Of a stretch of DNA of 64,000 nt, positions 1 to 8,107 are shown piece after piece (within the stretch, counting starts at the first letter, position 1; each line of letters begins with the position of its first letter). A program made the position numbers and the translations under genes. This DNA is from Deminuibacter soli (GTDB lineage: Bacteria; Bacteroidota; Bacteroidia; Chitinophagales; Chitinophagaceae): positions 1-64,000 of the forward strand of contig NZ_QTJU01000004.1 of NCBI RefSeq assembly GCF_003412455.1. The letters run 5' to 3'. The notes under the pieces are model-generated. The model was given only the letters and a program-made list of their open reading frames with translations. It had not been told where the DNA came from and made no database searches.

Positions 1-74
1 CCGAACAGAGAAGTTAAGCCCCTCATGGCCGATGGTACTGCACCAAAATGCGGGAGAGTAGGTAGCTGCCATAT
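1..74 (+). rRNA. 5S ribosomal RNA, 3' part (cut by window edge)
   Basis: The first bases contain the conserved 5S loop segment CCGAACAGAGAAGTTAAGC, and the molecule ends in the typical GGGAGAGTAGGT-GCTGCC closing region. About 40 bases of the 5' part lie outside the window. It should be the last gene of an rRNA operon running on the plus strand. The exact 3' end is uncertain by a few bases. No tRNA follows it. Confidence 0.93.
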
Positions 75-85
75 TTATTAAAAAG

Positions 86-123
86 AAGCCTTGTTCGCTC
101 TGTTGCGGATGAGGCTTTTTTGT
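86..123 (+). terminator. Terminator of the rRNA operon
   Basis: AAGCCT (86-91) pairs with AGGCTT (112-117) and is followed by a T-run (116-121). It lies directly after the 5S gene, as expected for the end of an rRNA transcription unit. The stem is short and the loop about 20 bases long, so termination could be helped by other factors. Confidence 0.65.
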
Positions 124-475
124 TTGGCGGATACAGCAAGGTAACAACACCCAGCTGTTAGCGGATAGCGCATAGCGGATAGCTGTCATCGAAGCACACA
201 GCAGCGTCGCAAGGCGACGGCTTTGAGTTTTACCTATTGCCTATTCAGTATTTATCTCTCGCTCCAAAGGAGCTCCCTTCGGGGCTGAAACCGCCGAAAT
301 CACGGAAATCTTTGAGGCGGAATCTAACCGGTTGCAAAGATCTTCGCTTGGATCATTGCCTATTGCCTATTGCCTATTCACCAGTAATCCACCACACATA
401 CTTCCCTACGCTTCAATCACTCACTACTCACAACTGACCACTCACCAATCTATAATCTTAGCAGTTACACAACAT
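124..475. repeat. Gene-free stretch built of short repeated words
   Basis: No credible gene lies between the 5S terminator and the lactonase gene. The DNA is made of repeated words: AGCGGATAGC twice near 160-182, ATTGCCTATT several times (236-245 and 357-381), and TCACTCACTACTCACAACTGACCACTCACC near 417-445 (split as TCACTCACTACTCA / CAACTGACCACTCACC). It also holds two small palindromes, GCTCC-AAA-GGAGC near 261-273 and CGTCGC-AAG-GCGACG near 206-220. The words resemble, partly in reverse complement, those in the convergent gaps near 23030 and 36870. Short open frames here have no protein-like composition. Confidence 0.6.
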
Positions 476-491
476 TTACGCGGTACGGTTT

Positions 492-508
492 GTACAATAA
501 CATTGTAC
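492..508. promoter_or_regulatory. Palindrome, candidate operator of the lactonase gene
   Basis: GTACAAT-AAC-ATTGTAC is a perfect 7-bp inverted repeat with a 3-base spacer. Its right arm overlaps the candidate -33 box of the promoter at 502-533, a position where a bound dimer would affect transcription. No regulator gene is adjacent, so the binding protein is unknown. Confidence 0.4.
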
Positions 509-533
509 CTTTAAAAGCAATTTTTTATATTTA
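502..533 (+). promoter_or_regulatory. Candidate Bacteroidota promoter for the lactonase gene
   Basis: ATTG (502-505), a 20-base spacer and TATATTTA (526-533) resemble the Bacteroidota primary-sigma consensus TTTG-N19/21-TAnnTTTG, with the last base of the -7 box mismatched. It lies 19 bases before the ATG at 553, leaving a very short leader. Confidence 0.4.
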
Positions 534-552
534 GAATAGTAAAAATGTGATT

Positions 553-1677
553 ATGCGTAGACTAATATTGCTTGCCAGTGCATTGCTGGTGGTTTCTTTT
601 TCATTTGCCCAGAATCCTATATTTTACCTGCTGGTGGGTACTTATACCAAGGGTAAAAGTGAAGGGATTTATGTATATCGTTTTAACCCCAATAAAGGTG
701 AAGTAACACCGGTTAGCAAAATTGCTACATCCAACCCTTCTTATCTCGCTATCTCTAAAGACGAGAAGTATGTATATGCAGTCAATGAAAATGCAGGCGA
801 TGCCACACCTGGTGAGGTGAGCGCTTTTTCGATTGACAAGAAAAAAGGGGAATTGCATTTCATTAATAAGCAACCCAGCGGTGGCGATAACCCTGCTTAT
901 ATTTCCGTTGATTCAACCGGGAAAAATGTGGTTGTGGCGAATTACAGCGGAGGTAATCTTTCCCTGCTGAAAACCGGGGCTGACGGCGCTTTGCAGCCTG
1001 CTGCACAAACCATCGGCCATGAAGGCTATGGCGTTAACGTTACGCGCCAGGAAATGCCGCACGTACACAGCGTGGTATTTGCACCGGATGAGAAATTCCT
1101 GTATGCTGCTGACCTTGGCAACGACCGCCTGTACAAATATAATTTTGATGCAGCTGCAGCTACGCCACTCACAGATGGCGATCCGCAATATTACACCTTG
1201 CCCGACGGCTCTGGCCCAAGACACCTGGTGTTTACGCCAAACAAAAAATATGCTTACCTGATCAATGAGCTGAGCGGACAGATTACCGGTTATTCTTACA
1301 ACAACGGTGCGCTTACTGAAATACTCACCATGCCTGCCGCTAAAACAGGCGACAAAAACGATATGGGCAGTGCAGATATTCATGTTACGCCCAACGGAAA
1401 CTTCCTGTATGCCAGTAACAGGGGAAAAGCCAATGATATCGCTATTTTCAGGATACAGTCAGATGGTAAGCTGATTGAAGTAGGACACCAGCCTGTTGGT
1501 TTGCACCCTCGCAATTTTATGGTTGACCCAACCGGTCGCTTCCTGCTGGTGGCTAACCGCGACAGCAACAATATCCAGATTTTTGTGATCAACAAAAATT
1601 ATGGCCTGCTCGAAGATACGCATACCACTATCCCTGTTGACATGCCTGTGTGTTTGAAAATGCTGGGCGTGAAATAG
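553..1677 (+). CDS. Secreted lactonase-family beta-propeller protein (6-phosphogluconolactonase-like)
   Basis: The protein has an N-terminal signal peptide (MRRLILLASALLVVSFSFAQ) and then a seven-bladed-propeller type sequence with recurring blade motifs such as YVYAVNE, FLYAADLGNDRLY, YAYLINELSG, FLYASNRG and FLLVANRDSNNI. These are typical of the lactonase family (Pfam Lactonase, YbhE/Pgl-like), and the length of about 374 residues is normal for it. Family members hydrolyse sugar lactones, but many secreted Bacteroidota members have no proven substrate. I place the start at the ATG at 553; a GTG two codons upstream is possible. It is transcribed alone, with its own promoter candidate and terminator. 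Confidence 0.85.
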   Translation: MRRLILLASALLVVSFSFAQNPIFYLLVGTYTKGKSEGIYVYRFNPNKGEVTPVSKIATSNPSYLAISKDEKYVYAVNENAGDATPGEVSAFSIDKKKGELHFINKQPSGGDNPAYISVDSTGKNVVVANYSGGNLSLLKTGADGALQPAAQTIGHEGYGVNVTRQEMPHVHSVVFAPDEKFLYAADLGNDRLYKYNFDAAAATPLTDGDPQYYTLPDGSGPRHLVFTPNKKYAYLINELSGQITGYSYNNGALTEILTMPAAKTGDKNDMGSADIHVTPNGNFLYASNRGKANDIAIFRIQSDGKLIEVGHQPVGLHPRNFMVDPTGRFLLVANRDSNNIQIFVINKNYGLLEDTHTTIPVDMPVCLKMLGVK

Positions 1678-1728
1678 GGGCTGATAGTTATATGAATTGA
1701 TGGCCTGATGGCTATTGGAACAATAACG

Positions 1729-1768
1729 AGGCGCAGTACTTTTTGAGTGCTGCGCCTTCTTTATTTAA
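1729..1768 (+). terminator. Terminator after the lactonase gene
   Basis: AGGCGCAGTACT (1729-1740) and AGTGCTGCGCCT (1746-1757) form a 12-bp stem with one G-T pair and a TTTTG loop, followed by TCTTTATTT. The T-rich tail is on the plus strand, so it mainly serves the lactonase transcript. Its end overlaps the stop codon of the convergent thrC. Confidence 0.8.
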
Positions 1769-3060
1769 CGGCTGAGCAGCCAGTCTTTTAATGTATTGTA
1801 GTCAGCATCAAGCACCACGCTTTTTTTCTGTTGCTGTAACAAATGTTTTGCTGAATCAGGCACCGGAACAGTTTGCCCGGTTGCCTGTTCTACTGTTTGC
1901 GGGAATTTTACCGGGTGGGCAGTTTCAAGGAAGAAACCCTTTTGTTCCGGGTATTGCAGCAGGTATTGCTGTAAAGCACAAAACGCAACAGCACCATGCG
2001 GATCGAGTGTATAACCGGTTTGGTTGTATACTGCCTTGATGGTTGCAACTGTAGTATGATCATCAAGCGTTGTTGAGCTAAGCACGTTTTGCAGTTGCGG
2101 CAGTTCGTTGTTGAACAATTGCAGCACACGGATAAAGTTGCTCGGGTTGCCCACATCCATGGCATTGGAAACTGTTGCTACAGAAGGCTGCGGTGCGTAA
2201 TTACCCGTTTGCATATAACGGTGCACTGCATCATTGGCATTTAATGCAGCAATAAAATGCTGTACCGGCAAGCCTGATACATGCGCCAGCAAACCTGCAC
2301 AGATATTGCCGAAATTACCACTGGGCACCGCAATTACGGGCGGTTGCTGATGCTGCCACTGCTGCAGCGCAAAAAAGTAATACAGTTGTTGCGGCAGCCA
2401 CCTGGCCACATTGATGGAATTGGCGGAGGTAAGCGAATATTGCTGTTGTAAAGCGGCATCTGTAAAAGCCTGTTTAACCATTGCCTGGCAATCATCGAAA
2501 GTACCGTTGATTTCAAGAGCAGTGATATTTTGTCCGCAGGTGGTGAGTTGTAATTCCTGTATAGGGCTCACCTTGCCGGAGGGATAAAGAATAATCACCT
2601 CCACACCTTCCACACCTAAAAAGCCATTGGCCACAGCCCCGCCTGTATCGCCTGAAGTAGCTACCAGCACGGTTGTATGACGGTTGCTGTTGCGGTTGAA
2701 ATAACCCAGGCAACGGCTCATAAAACGGGCTCCCACATCTTTAAAAGCGAGTGTAGGCCCGTGAAACAATTCAAGCGAAGCGATATTCTCCGTAACCTTC
2801 ACCAGCGGGAATTCAAAGGCAATGGTTTCAGACACGATGCGTTGCAAAGTGGCGGCAGGAATAGCATCTCCTACATATGGTTGCATTACTGAAAAGCCCA
2901 GTTCGTCTTTACTTAAAGCGCGCAGGTTTTGCAGCAAAGATGCCGGCAGTTTGGGAATAGTTACCGGGAAATACAATCCCTTATCAGGCGCCTGGCCTTT
3001 TACAGCGGCTTCGGCAAAGCTTACATTGGGGGATTGTTTATTCAGACTGAAATATAACAT
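1765..3060 (-). CDS. thrC: Threonine synthase
   Basis: This PLP enzyme converts O-phosphohomoserine to threonine, the last step of threonine synthesis, in the cytoplasm. The N-terminus (MLYFSLNKQSPNVSFAEA) is the usual ThrC start. The PLP lysine is K107 in HGPTLAFKDVGARF, and the PLP-binding stretches VATSGDTGGA and AVPSGNFGN are present. Its 431 residues match the short bacterial ThrC form. It is the last gene of thrA-thrB-thrC, with about 48 bases separating it from thrB, and should be controlled by the Thr/Ile leader upstream of thrA. Confidence 0.96.
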   Translation of the reverse strand: MLYFSLNKQSPNVSFAEAAVKGQAPDKGLYFPVTIPKLPASLLQNLRALSKDELGFSVMQPYVGDAIPAATLQRIVSETIAFEFPLVKVTENIASLELFHGPTLAFKDVGARFMSRCLGYFNRNSNRHTTVLVATSGDTGGAVANGFLGVEGVEVIILYPSGKVSPIQELQLTTCGQNITALEINGTFDDCQAMVKQAFTDAALQQQYSLTSANSINVARWLPQQLYYFFALQQWQHQQPPVIAVPSGNFGNICAGLLAHVSGLPVQHFIAALNANDAVHRYMQTGNYAPQPSVATVSNAMDVGNPSNFIRVLQLFNNELPQLQNVLSSTTLDDHTTVATIKAVYNQTGYTLDPHGAVAFCALQQYLLQYPEQKGFFLETAHPVKFPQTVEQATGQTVPVPDSAKHLLQQQKKSVVLDADYNTLKDWLLSR

Positions 3061-3108
3061 GACGAATGTTGTAAATAGTGAACAGATATGGTGTGTTTGC
3101 TGCAGTCA

Positions 3109-4047
3109 TTACGCTTCTGCAACAATTTTTACACCGGTTGTATTGATTTGTGTTACATGCGTGTGATAGGCAATACCAACACGCGTAAACACTTCCTGCA
3201 TGGTTTTTTCAACGTTTTGGGCTGTTGCCTTATCAGCACTGAGCATAAAGATGGATGGACCAGAGCCGGATATGCCTCCACCCAATGCACCGGCTTCCTT
3301 GCTGCGTTGTTTTACTTCATCAAAGCCGGGAATAAGAATGCTGCGTACGGGTTCAATCAATACATCTTCGAGTGAGCGGCCGATGAGTGCATTGTCCTGT
3401 TGTACAATACCGGCCACCAGGCCTGCAATATTGCCCCACTGGCGGATAGCATCTTTGAGTAATATTTTCTGTTTAAGTATGGCGCGCGCATCAGCGGTTT
3501 TTACTTCAATCTGCGGATGTACAATGGTTACATGCAGGTCAGGCGGCTGCAGTGCAATAATATCCAGCGGATGGATGGAACGTATCAGGGTAACGCCACC
3601 ATAAATACAGGGTGCAATATTGTCTGCATGTTTTACGCCACTGGCCACTTTTTCGCCGAACATGGCAAACTGCACCAGTTGTTCTTTGCTGAAACGGTTG
3701 CCCAGCAAATGATTGGCGGCTACCACTGCACCGGCTGCACTTGCAGCGCTGGAACCCACACCACTACCGGGTTTTATGCGTTTATGAATGGTTACTTCAA
3801 AACCAATATTGTCTTCAAGTTCGGCCAGCATTTCGATGAGCGGGGCGCCGGCCGTATTGTCTTTCGGATCACTGGGCAGGGGATAACCATCTGCACTGTG
3901 AATCACTATTTCTTTCTCAGGCAGCAGTTTCACATCCATTATGTCATAGGGCTCGTGCAGGCATAAGCCGAGTATATCAAAACCACAAACCAGGTTGGCA
4001 ACGGTGCCCGGCGCATGAACAGTAACGGAAGTTATTGGATGAGGCAT
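3109..4047 (-). CDS. thrB: Homoserine kinase
   Basis: This GHMP-family kinase phosphorylates homoserine with ATP to give O-phosphohomoserine. The ATP-binding glycine/serine loop PGSGVGSSAASA lies at residues 93-104 and the C-terminal GGGISGSGPSIF motif is intact. I chose the ATG at 4047 (MPHPITSVTVHAPGTVAN) because this is where family similarity begins. A longer reading frame extends upstream to 4140 but would run into thrA and adds a Lys/Phe-rich tail made of intergenic repeat DNA. It is the second gene of the thr operon. Confidence 0.95.
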   Translation of the reverse strand: MPHPITSVTVHAPGTVANLVCGFDILGLCLHEPYDIMDVKLLPEKEIVIHSADGYPLPSDPKDNTAGAPLIEMLAELEDNIGFEVTIHKRIKPGSGVGSSAASAAGAVVAANHLLGNRFSKEQLVQFAMFGEKVASGVKHADNIAPCIYGGVTLIRSIHPLDIIALQPPDLHVTIVHPQIEVKTADARAILKQKILLKDAIRQWGNIAGLVAGIVQQDNALIGRSLEDVLIEPVRSILIPGFDEVKQRSKEAGALGGGISGSGPSIFMLSADKATAQNVEKTMQEVFTRVGIAYHTHVTQINTTGVKIVAEA

Positions 4048-4099
4048 GGTTAATTTGAAAATTTTAAAATTTGTTCTCAGAACTCCTTTGAAAAGAATA

Positions 4100-4113
4100 T
4101 GTAAGTACTTACA
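4100..4113. repeat. Perfect 14-bp palindrome over the thrA stop codon
   Basis: TGTAAGTACTTACA includes the thrA stop codon (4109-4111). It is followed toward thrB by AT-rich repeat-like DNA (TTTGAAAATTTTAAAATTTG, near 4052-4071). It could be an RNA hairpin that affects message stability between thrA and thrB, or a protein site. There is no U-tract, so it is not a standard terminator. Confidence 0.45.
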
Positions 4114-6550
4114 CTTTTGCGGCACGTATAATATCAGCAAATACGCCGGAAGCGGTTACATCGGCACCTGCGCCTGCACCTTTTACTACCAGTGGCTGCT
4201 CTGCATACCGTTGTGTGCGGAACAACACGATATTGTCTTTGCCATACAGGTGATAAAAATCATGTGCTGCAGGTATATGCTGCAAGCCTACCTGCGCCTT
4301 TCCATCTGCATAACTGGCTACAAATTTCAGTTTGCAACCAGCTGTAGCTGCTTCGTTGTACAGGGCTTTGAAATGCGCTTCGTGTTTGGCCATTTCGTTA
4401 TAAAAATCATCTACAGAGCCATCAAAGCAGGAAGCGGGGAGGAACGATGTGTTTGTAATGTCTTCCATTTCGAGCTGCTCACCGGCTTCGCGGGCAAGGA
4501 TCATGATCTTGCGCATTACATCGGTACCGCCCAGATCAAGCCGCGGATCAGGTTCTGTATAACCTTCATCCTGTGCCTGTTTTACTACTTCTGCAAAAGG
4601 CCTGGTACCATCGTAGTTATTGAACACAAAATTGAGTGTGCCTGATAATACGGCCTGAATACTGTTTACCCTGTCGCCGCTGCGCAGTAAATCGTTGAGT
4701 GTGCCTATTACCGGCAAACCCGCACCCACATTGGTTTCGAACAGGAACTGTGCATTGTATTCGGCAGAGAGTGATTTTAATTGCTGGTAATAAGCATACG
4801 GGGAAGAACAGGCAATTTTGTTACAGGCTACCACGGCAATGCTTTTAGCCAGCAGCTTGTGGTATATGCCTGCAACATCGGCATTGGCTGTAATGTCTAC
4901 AAACACTGCATTGTGCAGGTTCTTTGATACAATGGTATCTACAAATGCATCGAGCTGCATGGGTTCGCCGGTTTGCATTTCTTCCTTCCAGTTATGCAGG
5001 TCTATACCCTCTTCCTTAAACAGCATGTTTTTGCTGTTGGCCATGCCGGCTACCCTGATATTTAATTTAAGGTGCTGCTGCAAATATTTCTTTTGCTGCG
5101 CCAACTGGCTGATGAGTTTACCGCCTACATTACCCAGGCCGGTGATAAACAGGTTGAGTTGTTTGTAATCAAATTCAAAGAAGCTTTCGTGTAATACGTT
5201 TACGCCTTTCTTCACATCGGCATAAGAGATCACGGCAGATATGTTTCTTTCGGATGAGCCCTGCGCGATTGCACGCACATTAATGCCATTGCTGCCGAGC
5301 GAGGCAAACATTTTACCACTGATGCCGGGGTGACTTTTCATCTGGTCGCCCACGAGTGCGATAACAGAGAGGTTGCGTTCTACTTTCAGGGGATCTACCT
5401 TGCCATTGCTGATTTCTGTTTCAAAAGCAGCGTCAACTACTTTCTTGGCTTTGTCTGCATCGGCTGTGTTGATGGCTACGCAGATAGAATGTTCGGAAGA
5501 ACTTTGTGTGATCAGTATTACATTGATTTCTTCGCTTGCAAGTGCTTCAAACAGGCGTTTGGAAAAGCCCGGGATGCCAATCATGCCGCTGCCTTCGAGG
5601 CTTAACAGCGCGATATGATTGATGCTGGAGATACCGCGGATGATTTCGCCTTCACTGCTCGGGATATTTTCTATGAGTGTACCTGCAGCCTGTGGCTGGA
5701 AGGTGTTTTTCACCCATACCGGAATTTTTTTGTTCATCACCGGTTGTATGGTGGGCGGGTAAATAACCTTGGCGCCAAAATGCGACAATTCCATGGCTTC
5801 CTGGTAAGATATCTGGTCGATGGTTTTGGCATTGGGCACCCAGCGCGGGTCTGCCGTCATCATGCCGTTTACATCTGTCCATATTTCAAGCGCATTGGCC
5901 TGTAAAGCGGCCGCAAATATCGCAGCGGTATAATCAGAGCCTCCGCGGCCCAGAGTGGTTGTGTGGCCTTCTTTTGTGGCTGCCACGAAACCGGGGGCGA
6001 GGAACAGGTTGGCCGGTGATTGTTTAACGCGTTCCTGTATCTGGCGGTTGGTAAGCGCGAAGTCTACTGCGGCAAAACCAAAATGATTGTTGGTAGTGAT
6101 CAGTTGTCGCGTATCGAGCCACTCATGCGGCTGCTGTATGGCTGCGTAGTAAGCGGCGAGTATCTGTGAAGACATCAGCTCGCCAAAGCTGATAATCCTG
6201 TCGCGTGTGCGCAGTGATAATTCGTTGAGGCGGTATACGCCTTCGCATATTTCATCCAGCTCGTTGAACTGTTGTTTTACCTTGCTGAGGCAGCTGCTTT
6301 GCAGTGTTACCGGCAGCAGTGTTTTGGCTGTATCAAGATGGCGTTTTTCCAGTGCTTCCAGCACTTCTTTATACGATTCATCCTTTTCTGCAGCCAGTGA
6401 GCCTGCTTTAATCAGTTCGTCTGTTACGCCGCCCAGCGCAGAGATAACCACGACAATTTTTTCGTTTTTAAATTGCTCTGCAATAGCTATTACCTTTTGT
6501 ATGTTTGCGGCATTGGCAACAGAAGTGCCGCCGAACTTGAGAACGCGCAT
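4109..6550 (-). CDS. thrA: Bifunctional aspartokinase / homoserine dehydrogenase
   Basis: This fusion enzyme catalyses the first step (aspartate to aspartyl phosphate) and the third step (aspartate semialdehyde to homoserine) of the threonine branch. The N-terminal kinase begins with VLKFGGTSVANA. Middle ACT domains (about residues 310-460) carry allosteric sites, with the typical QSSSEHSICVAI and AQGSSERNISAV segments. The C-terminal NAD(P)-dependent dehydrogenase starts near residue 467 with FITGLGNVGG. The length of 813 residues is normal for ThrA. It heads thrA-thrB-thrC, and a leader peptide rich in Thr and Ile codons ends 88 bases upstream of its start. Confidence 0.97.
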   Translation of the reverse strand: MRVLKFGGTSVANAANIQKVIAIAEQFKNEKIVVVISALGGVTDELIKAGSLAAEKDESYKEVLEALEKRHLDTAKTLLPVTLQSSCLSKVKQQFNELDEICEGVYRLNELSLRTRDRIISFGELMSSQILAAYYAAIQQPHEWLDTRQLITTNNHFGFAAVDFALTNRQIQERVKQSPANLFLAPGFVAATKEGHTTTLGRGGSDYTAAIFAAALQANALEIWTDVNGMMTADPRWVPNAKTIDQISYQEAMELSHFGAKVIYPPTIQPVMNKKIPVWVKNTFQPQAAGTLIENIPSSEGEIIRGISSINHIALLSLEGSGMIGIPGFSKRLFEALASEEINVILITQSSSEHSICVAINTADADKAKKVVDAAFETEISNGKVDPLKVERNLSVIALVGDQMKSHPGISGKMFASLGSNGINVRAIAQGSSERNISAVISYADVKKGVNVLHESFFEFDYKQLNLFITGLGNVGGKLISQLAQQKKYLQQHLKLNIRVAGMANSKNMLFKEEGIDLHNWKEEMQTGEPMQLDAFVDTIVSKNLHNAVFVDITANADVAGIYHKLLAKSIAVVACNKIACSSPYAYYQQLKSLSAEYNAQFLFETNVGAGLPVIGTLNDLLRSGDRVNSIQAVLSGTLNFVFNNYDGTRPFAEVVKQAQDEGYTEPDPRLDLGGTDVMRKIMILAREAGEQLEMEDITNTSFLPASCFDGSVDDFYNEMAKHEAHFKALYNEAATAGCKLKFVASYADGKAQVGLQHIPAAHDFYHLYGKDNIVLFRTQRYAEQPLVVKGAGAGADVTASGVFADIIRAAKV

Positions 6551-6638
6551 ATATGAATAATCAGTTGGTGATGTAAACGGAAAATGTGAATTGCTTTACC
6601 TTGAAAGCTGGCGGCTGAAAAGCCCGGGGGATAATATG

Positions 6639-6761
6639 TTATATGCACAACCCTTTACGGGTTGTAATAATCGTAGTGGTAATAATAGCAATAACAGCAA
6701 AACCTGCAATAATTGTTGCAGGTGCAGAAGAAAGGATAATATCGTTGCTGTGCTTAAACAC
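6639..6761 (-). CDS. Putative Thr/Ile leader peptide of the thr operon
   Basis: A 40-codon frame between ilvA and thrA encodes AVIAIITTTIITTR near its C-terminus (residues 22-35): five Thr codons in the run 28-34 and repeated Ile codons. This is the signature of amino-acid-responsive leader peptides and closely parallels E. coli ThrL, although no homology is claimed. No in-frame ATG exists; a GTG at 6761 is the only plausible start (M-F-K-H-S-N), similar in style to the ATG-started ilv leader (M-F-N-N-S). The stop codon at 6639-6641 follows a 7-bp hairpin. Function is inferred from codon content and position. Confidence 0.75.
   Translation of the reverse strand: MFKHSNDIILSSAPATIIAGFAVIAIITTTIITTRKGLCI
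6647..6665 (-). promoter_or_regulatory. Hairpin at the end of the thr leader peptide
   Basis: ACAACCC and GGGTTGT form a perfect 7-bp stem with a 5-base loop. It overlaps the last Thr codons and the stop of the leader frame, so a ribosome stalled on scarce Thr-tRNA would keep it open. No downstream hairpin with a run of T was found on the minus strand before thrA, so the step that actually blocks thrA expression is not visible. Confidence 0.55.
6702..6723 (-). promoter_or_regulatory. Upstream hairpin inside the thr leader frame
   Basis: ACCTGCAA and TTGCAGGT form a perfect 8-bp stem with a 6-base loop within the coding part of the leader, just before the Ile/Thr codon run. It may serve as a pause hairpin. 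The role is inferred. Confidence 0.4.
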
Positions 6762-6805
6762 GCTTCTTACGTCAGGTAGCCAAGATAGCGATTATTTCTT
6801 ACAAA

Positions 6806-8056
6806 TTAAATGAGGTAGCCAAAAAGTGTATCATTTTTATTAATCTCAGAGAAATCAATATTGTAATGACGCATTTTGGTTAACAAGGCATCATAGTCAT
6901 TTTTATACTGCAGTTCAATACCCACCAGTGCAGGACCGGCTTCCTTGTTGGTTTTCTGCATATATTCAAAACGGGTAATATCATCGTTGGGACCTAACAC
7001 CATATTCAGAAACTCGCGCAATGCGCCGGGGCGTTGTGCAAAGCGGATGAGGAAGTAGTGCTTTAATCCTTCAAACTGCAGGGAACGTTCTTTAATCTCG
7101 GGCATGCGGTCGATGTCGTTGTTGCCGCCGCTTACCACACATACAATGTTTTTACCTTTTATCTGGTCTGCATAATCATCCAGCGCAGCGATCGATAAAG
7201 CGCCTGCCGGCTCTGCAACAATAGCGTCTTCGTTGTACAGCTTAAGAATGGTAGTGCATATTTTTCCTTCAGGCACCAGGCGTACTTCAGTGAGCGTTTC
7301 TTTACAGATACGGTAAGTGATATCGCCTACACGCTTTACGGCAGCGCCATCTACAAAACGGTCGATGCCGGGTAATGTAACGGGATGACCAGCTTCAAAT
7401 GCAGCTGTCATGGAAGGTGCGCCTTCAGGCTCTAAACCGATAATCTTTGTTTGCGGTGAAAAAGTGTTGAAGTACAAACCAATGCCCGATGCACAACCGC
7501 CACCGCCAATGGGTACAAATACATAATCAATATCGGTCTGGTCTTCCAGTATTTCGCTGGCCACCGTACCCTGTCCTTCAATAATGCTGTAATGATCAAA
7601 AGGCGGGATGAATGTTTTTTTATGTGCTTCCGTATATTCTTTGGCAGCAGCAGCGCAATCATCGAAGGTGTCACCTACCAGCTTGATTTCGATATTGCTT
7701 TCCCCAAACATTTTGGTTTGATTTACTTTTTGTTTGGGTGTAATCACCGGCATAAAAATGGTGCCTTTGATGTTAAGCTGTTTGCAGCTGAAAGCAAAGC
7801 CCTGTGCATGGTTACCTGCGCTGGCTGTGGTTACGCCGTTTTTTAACTGCTCGGGTGTAAGGCTGCTCATCATATTGTAAGCGCCGCGCAGTTTGTAGGA
7901 ACGAACCACCTGCAGGTCTTCGCGTTTTAAAAACACGTTGCACTGGTACTTGCGCGACAGGCTGTGGTTGAGCTGCAGTGGTGTTTTGGTCACCACTTTT
8001 TTCAACCGCTGGGCTGCTGCGGCAAAGTCGGGTTTAAATGAAGTTTCTGTGCTCAT
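6806..8056 (-). CDS. ilvA: Threonine ammonia-lyase (threonine dehydratase)
   Basis: This PLP enzyme deaminates threonine to 2-oxobutanoate, the committed step to isoleucine. The PLP lysine is K55 in VRSYKLRGAYNMM. The serine/glycine phosphate loop (PIGGGGCASG) and the second PLP motif (SGGNND) are present. The C-terminus (from about residue 330) is an ACT-like regulatory domain (LKHYFLIRFAQRPGAL), consistent with isoleucine feedback. The length of 416 residues fits the single-regulatory-domain form. It is the last gene of the ilv run and lies next to the thr leader, linking the threonine and isoleucine pathways. Confidence 0.96.
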   Translation of the reverse strand: MSTETSFKPDFAAAAQRLKKVVTKTPLQLNHSLSRKYQCNVFLKREDLQVVRSYKLRGAYNMMSSLTPEQLKNGVTTASAGNHAQGFAFSCKQLNIKGTIFMPVITPKQKVNQTKMFGESNIEIKLVGDTFDDCAAAAKEYTEAHKKTFIPPFDHYSIIEGQGTVASEILEDQTDIDYVFVPIGGGGCASGIGLYFNTFSPQTKIIGLEPEGAPSMTAAFEAGHPVTLPGIDRFVDGAAVKRVGDITYRICKETLTEVRLVPEGKICTTILKLYNEDAIVAEPAGALSIAALDDYADQIKGKNIVCVVSGGNNDIDRMPEIKERSLQFEGLKHYFLIRFAQRPGALREFLNMVLGPNDDITRFEYMQKTNKEAGPALVGIELQYKNDYDALLTKMRHYNIDFSEINKNDTLFGYLI

Positions 8057-8107
8057 AAAATACTTGTTATAAACTGCCGCAAGCGGGTTGCTGCGGTTGC
8101 ACGGCCT

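Noticed and set aside
237-514. Two open frames of 60-66 codons after the 5S gene
   Set aside because: They lie in word-repeat DNA, have repeat-driven residues, no promoter and no protein-like pattern, and overlap each other.
3109-4140. Longer thrB start at 4140
   Set aside because: The extra 31 residues overlap the thrA end and translate intergenic repeat words; the family start is at 4047.
6551-6638. U-tract terminator downstream of the thr leader
   Set aside because: Only a weak GGCT/AGCC stem is present with no T-run on the minus strand, so I did not call an attenuator terminator here.
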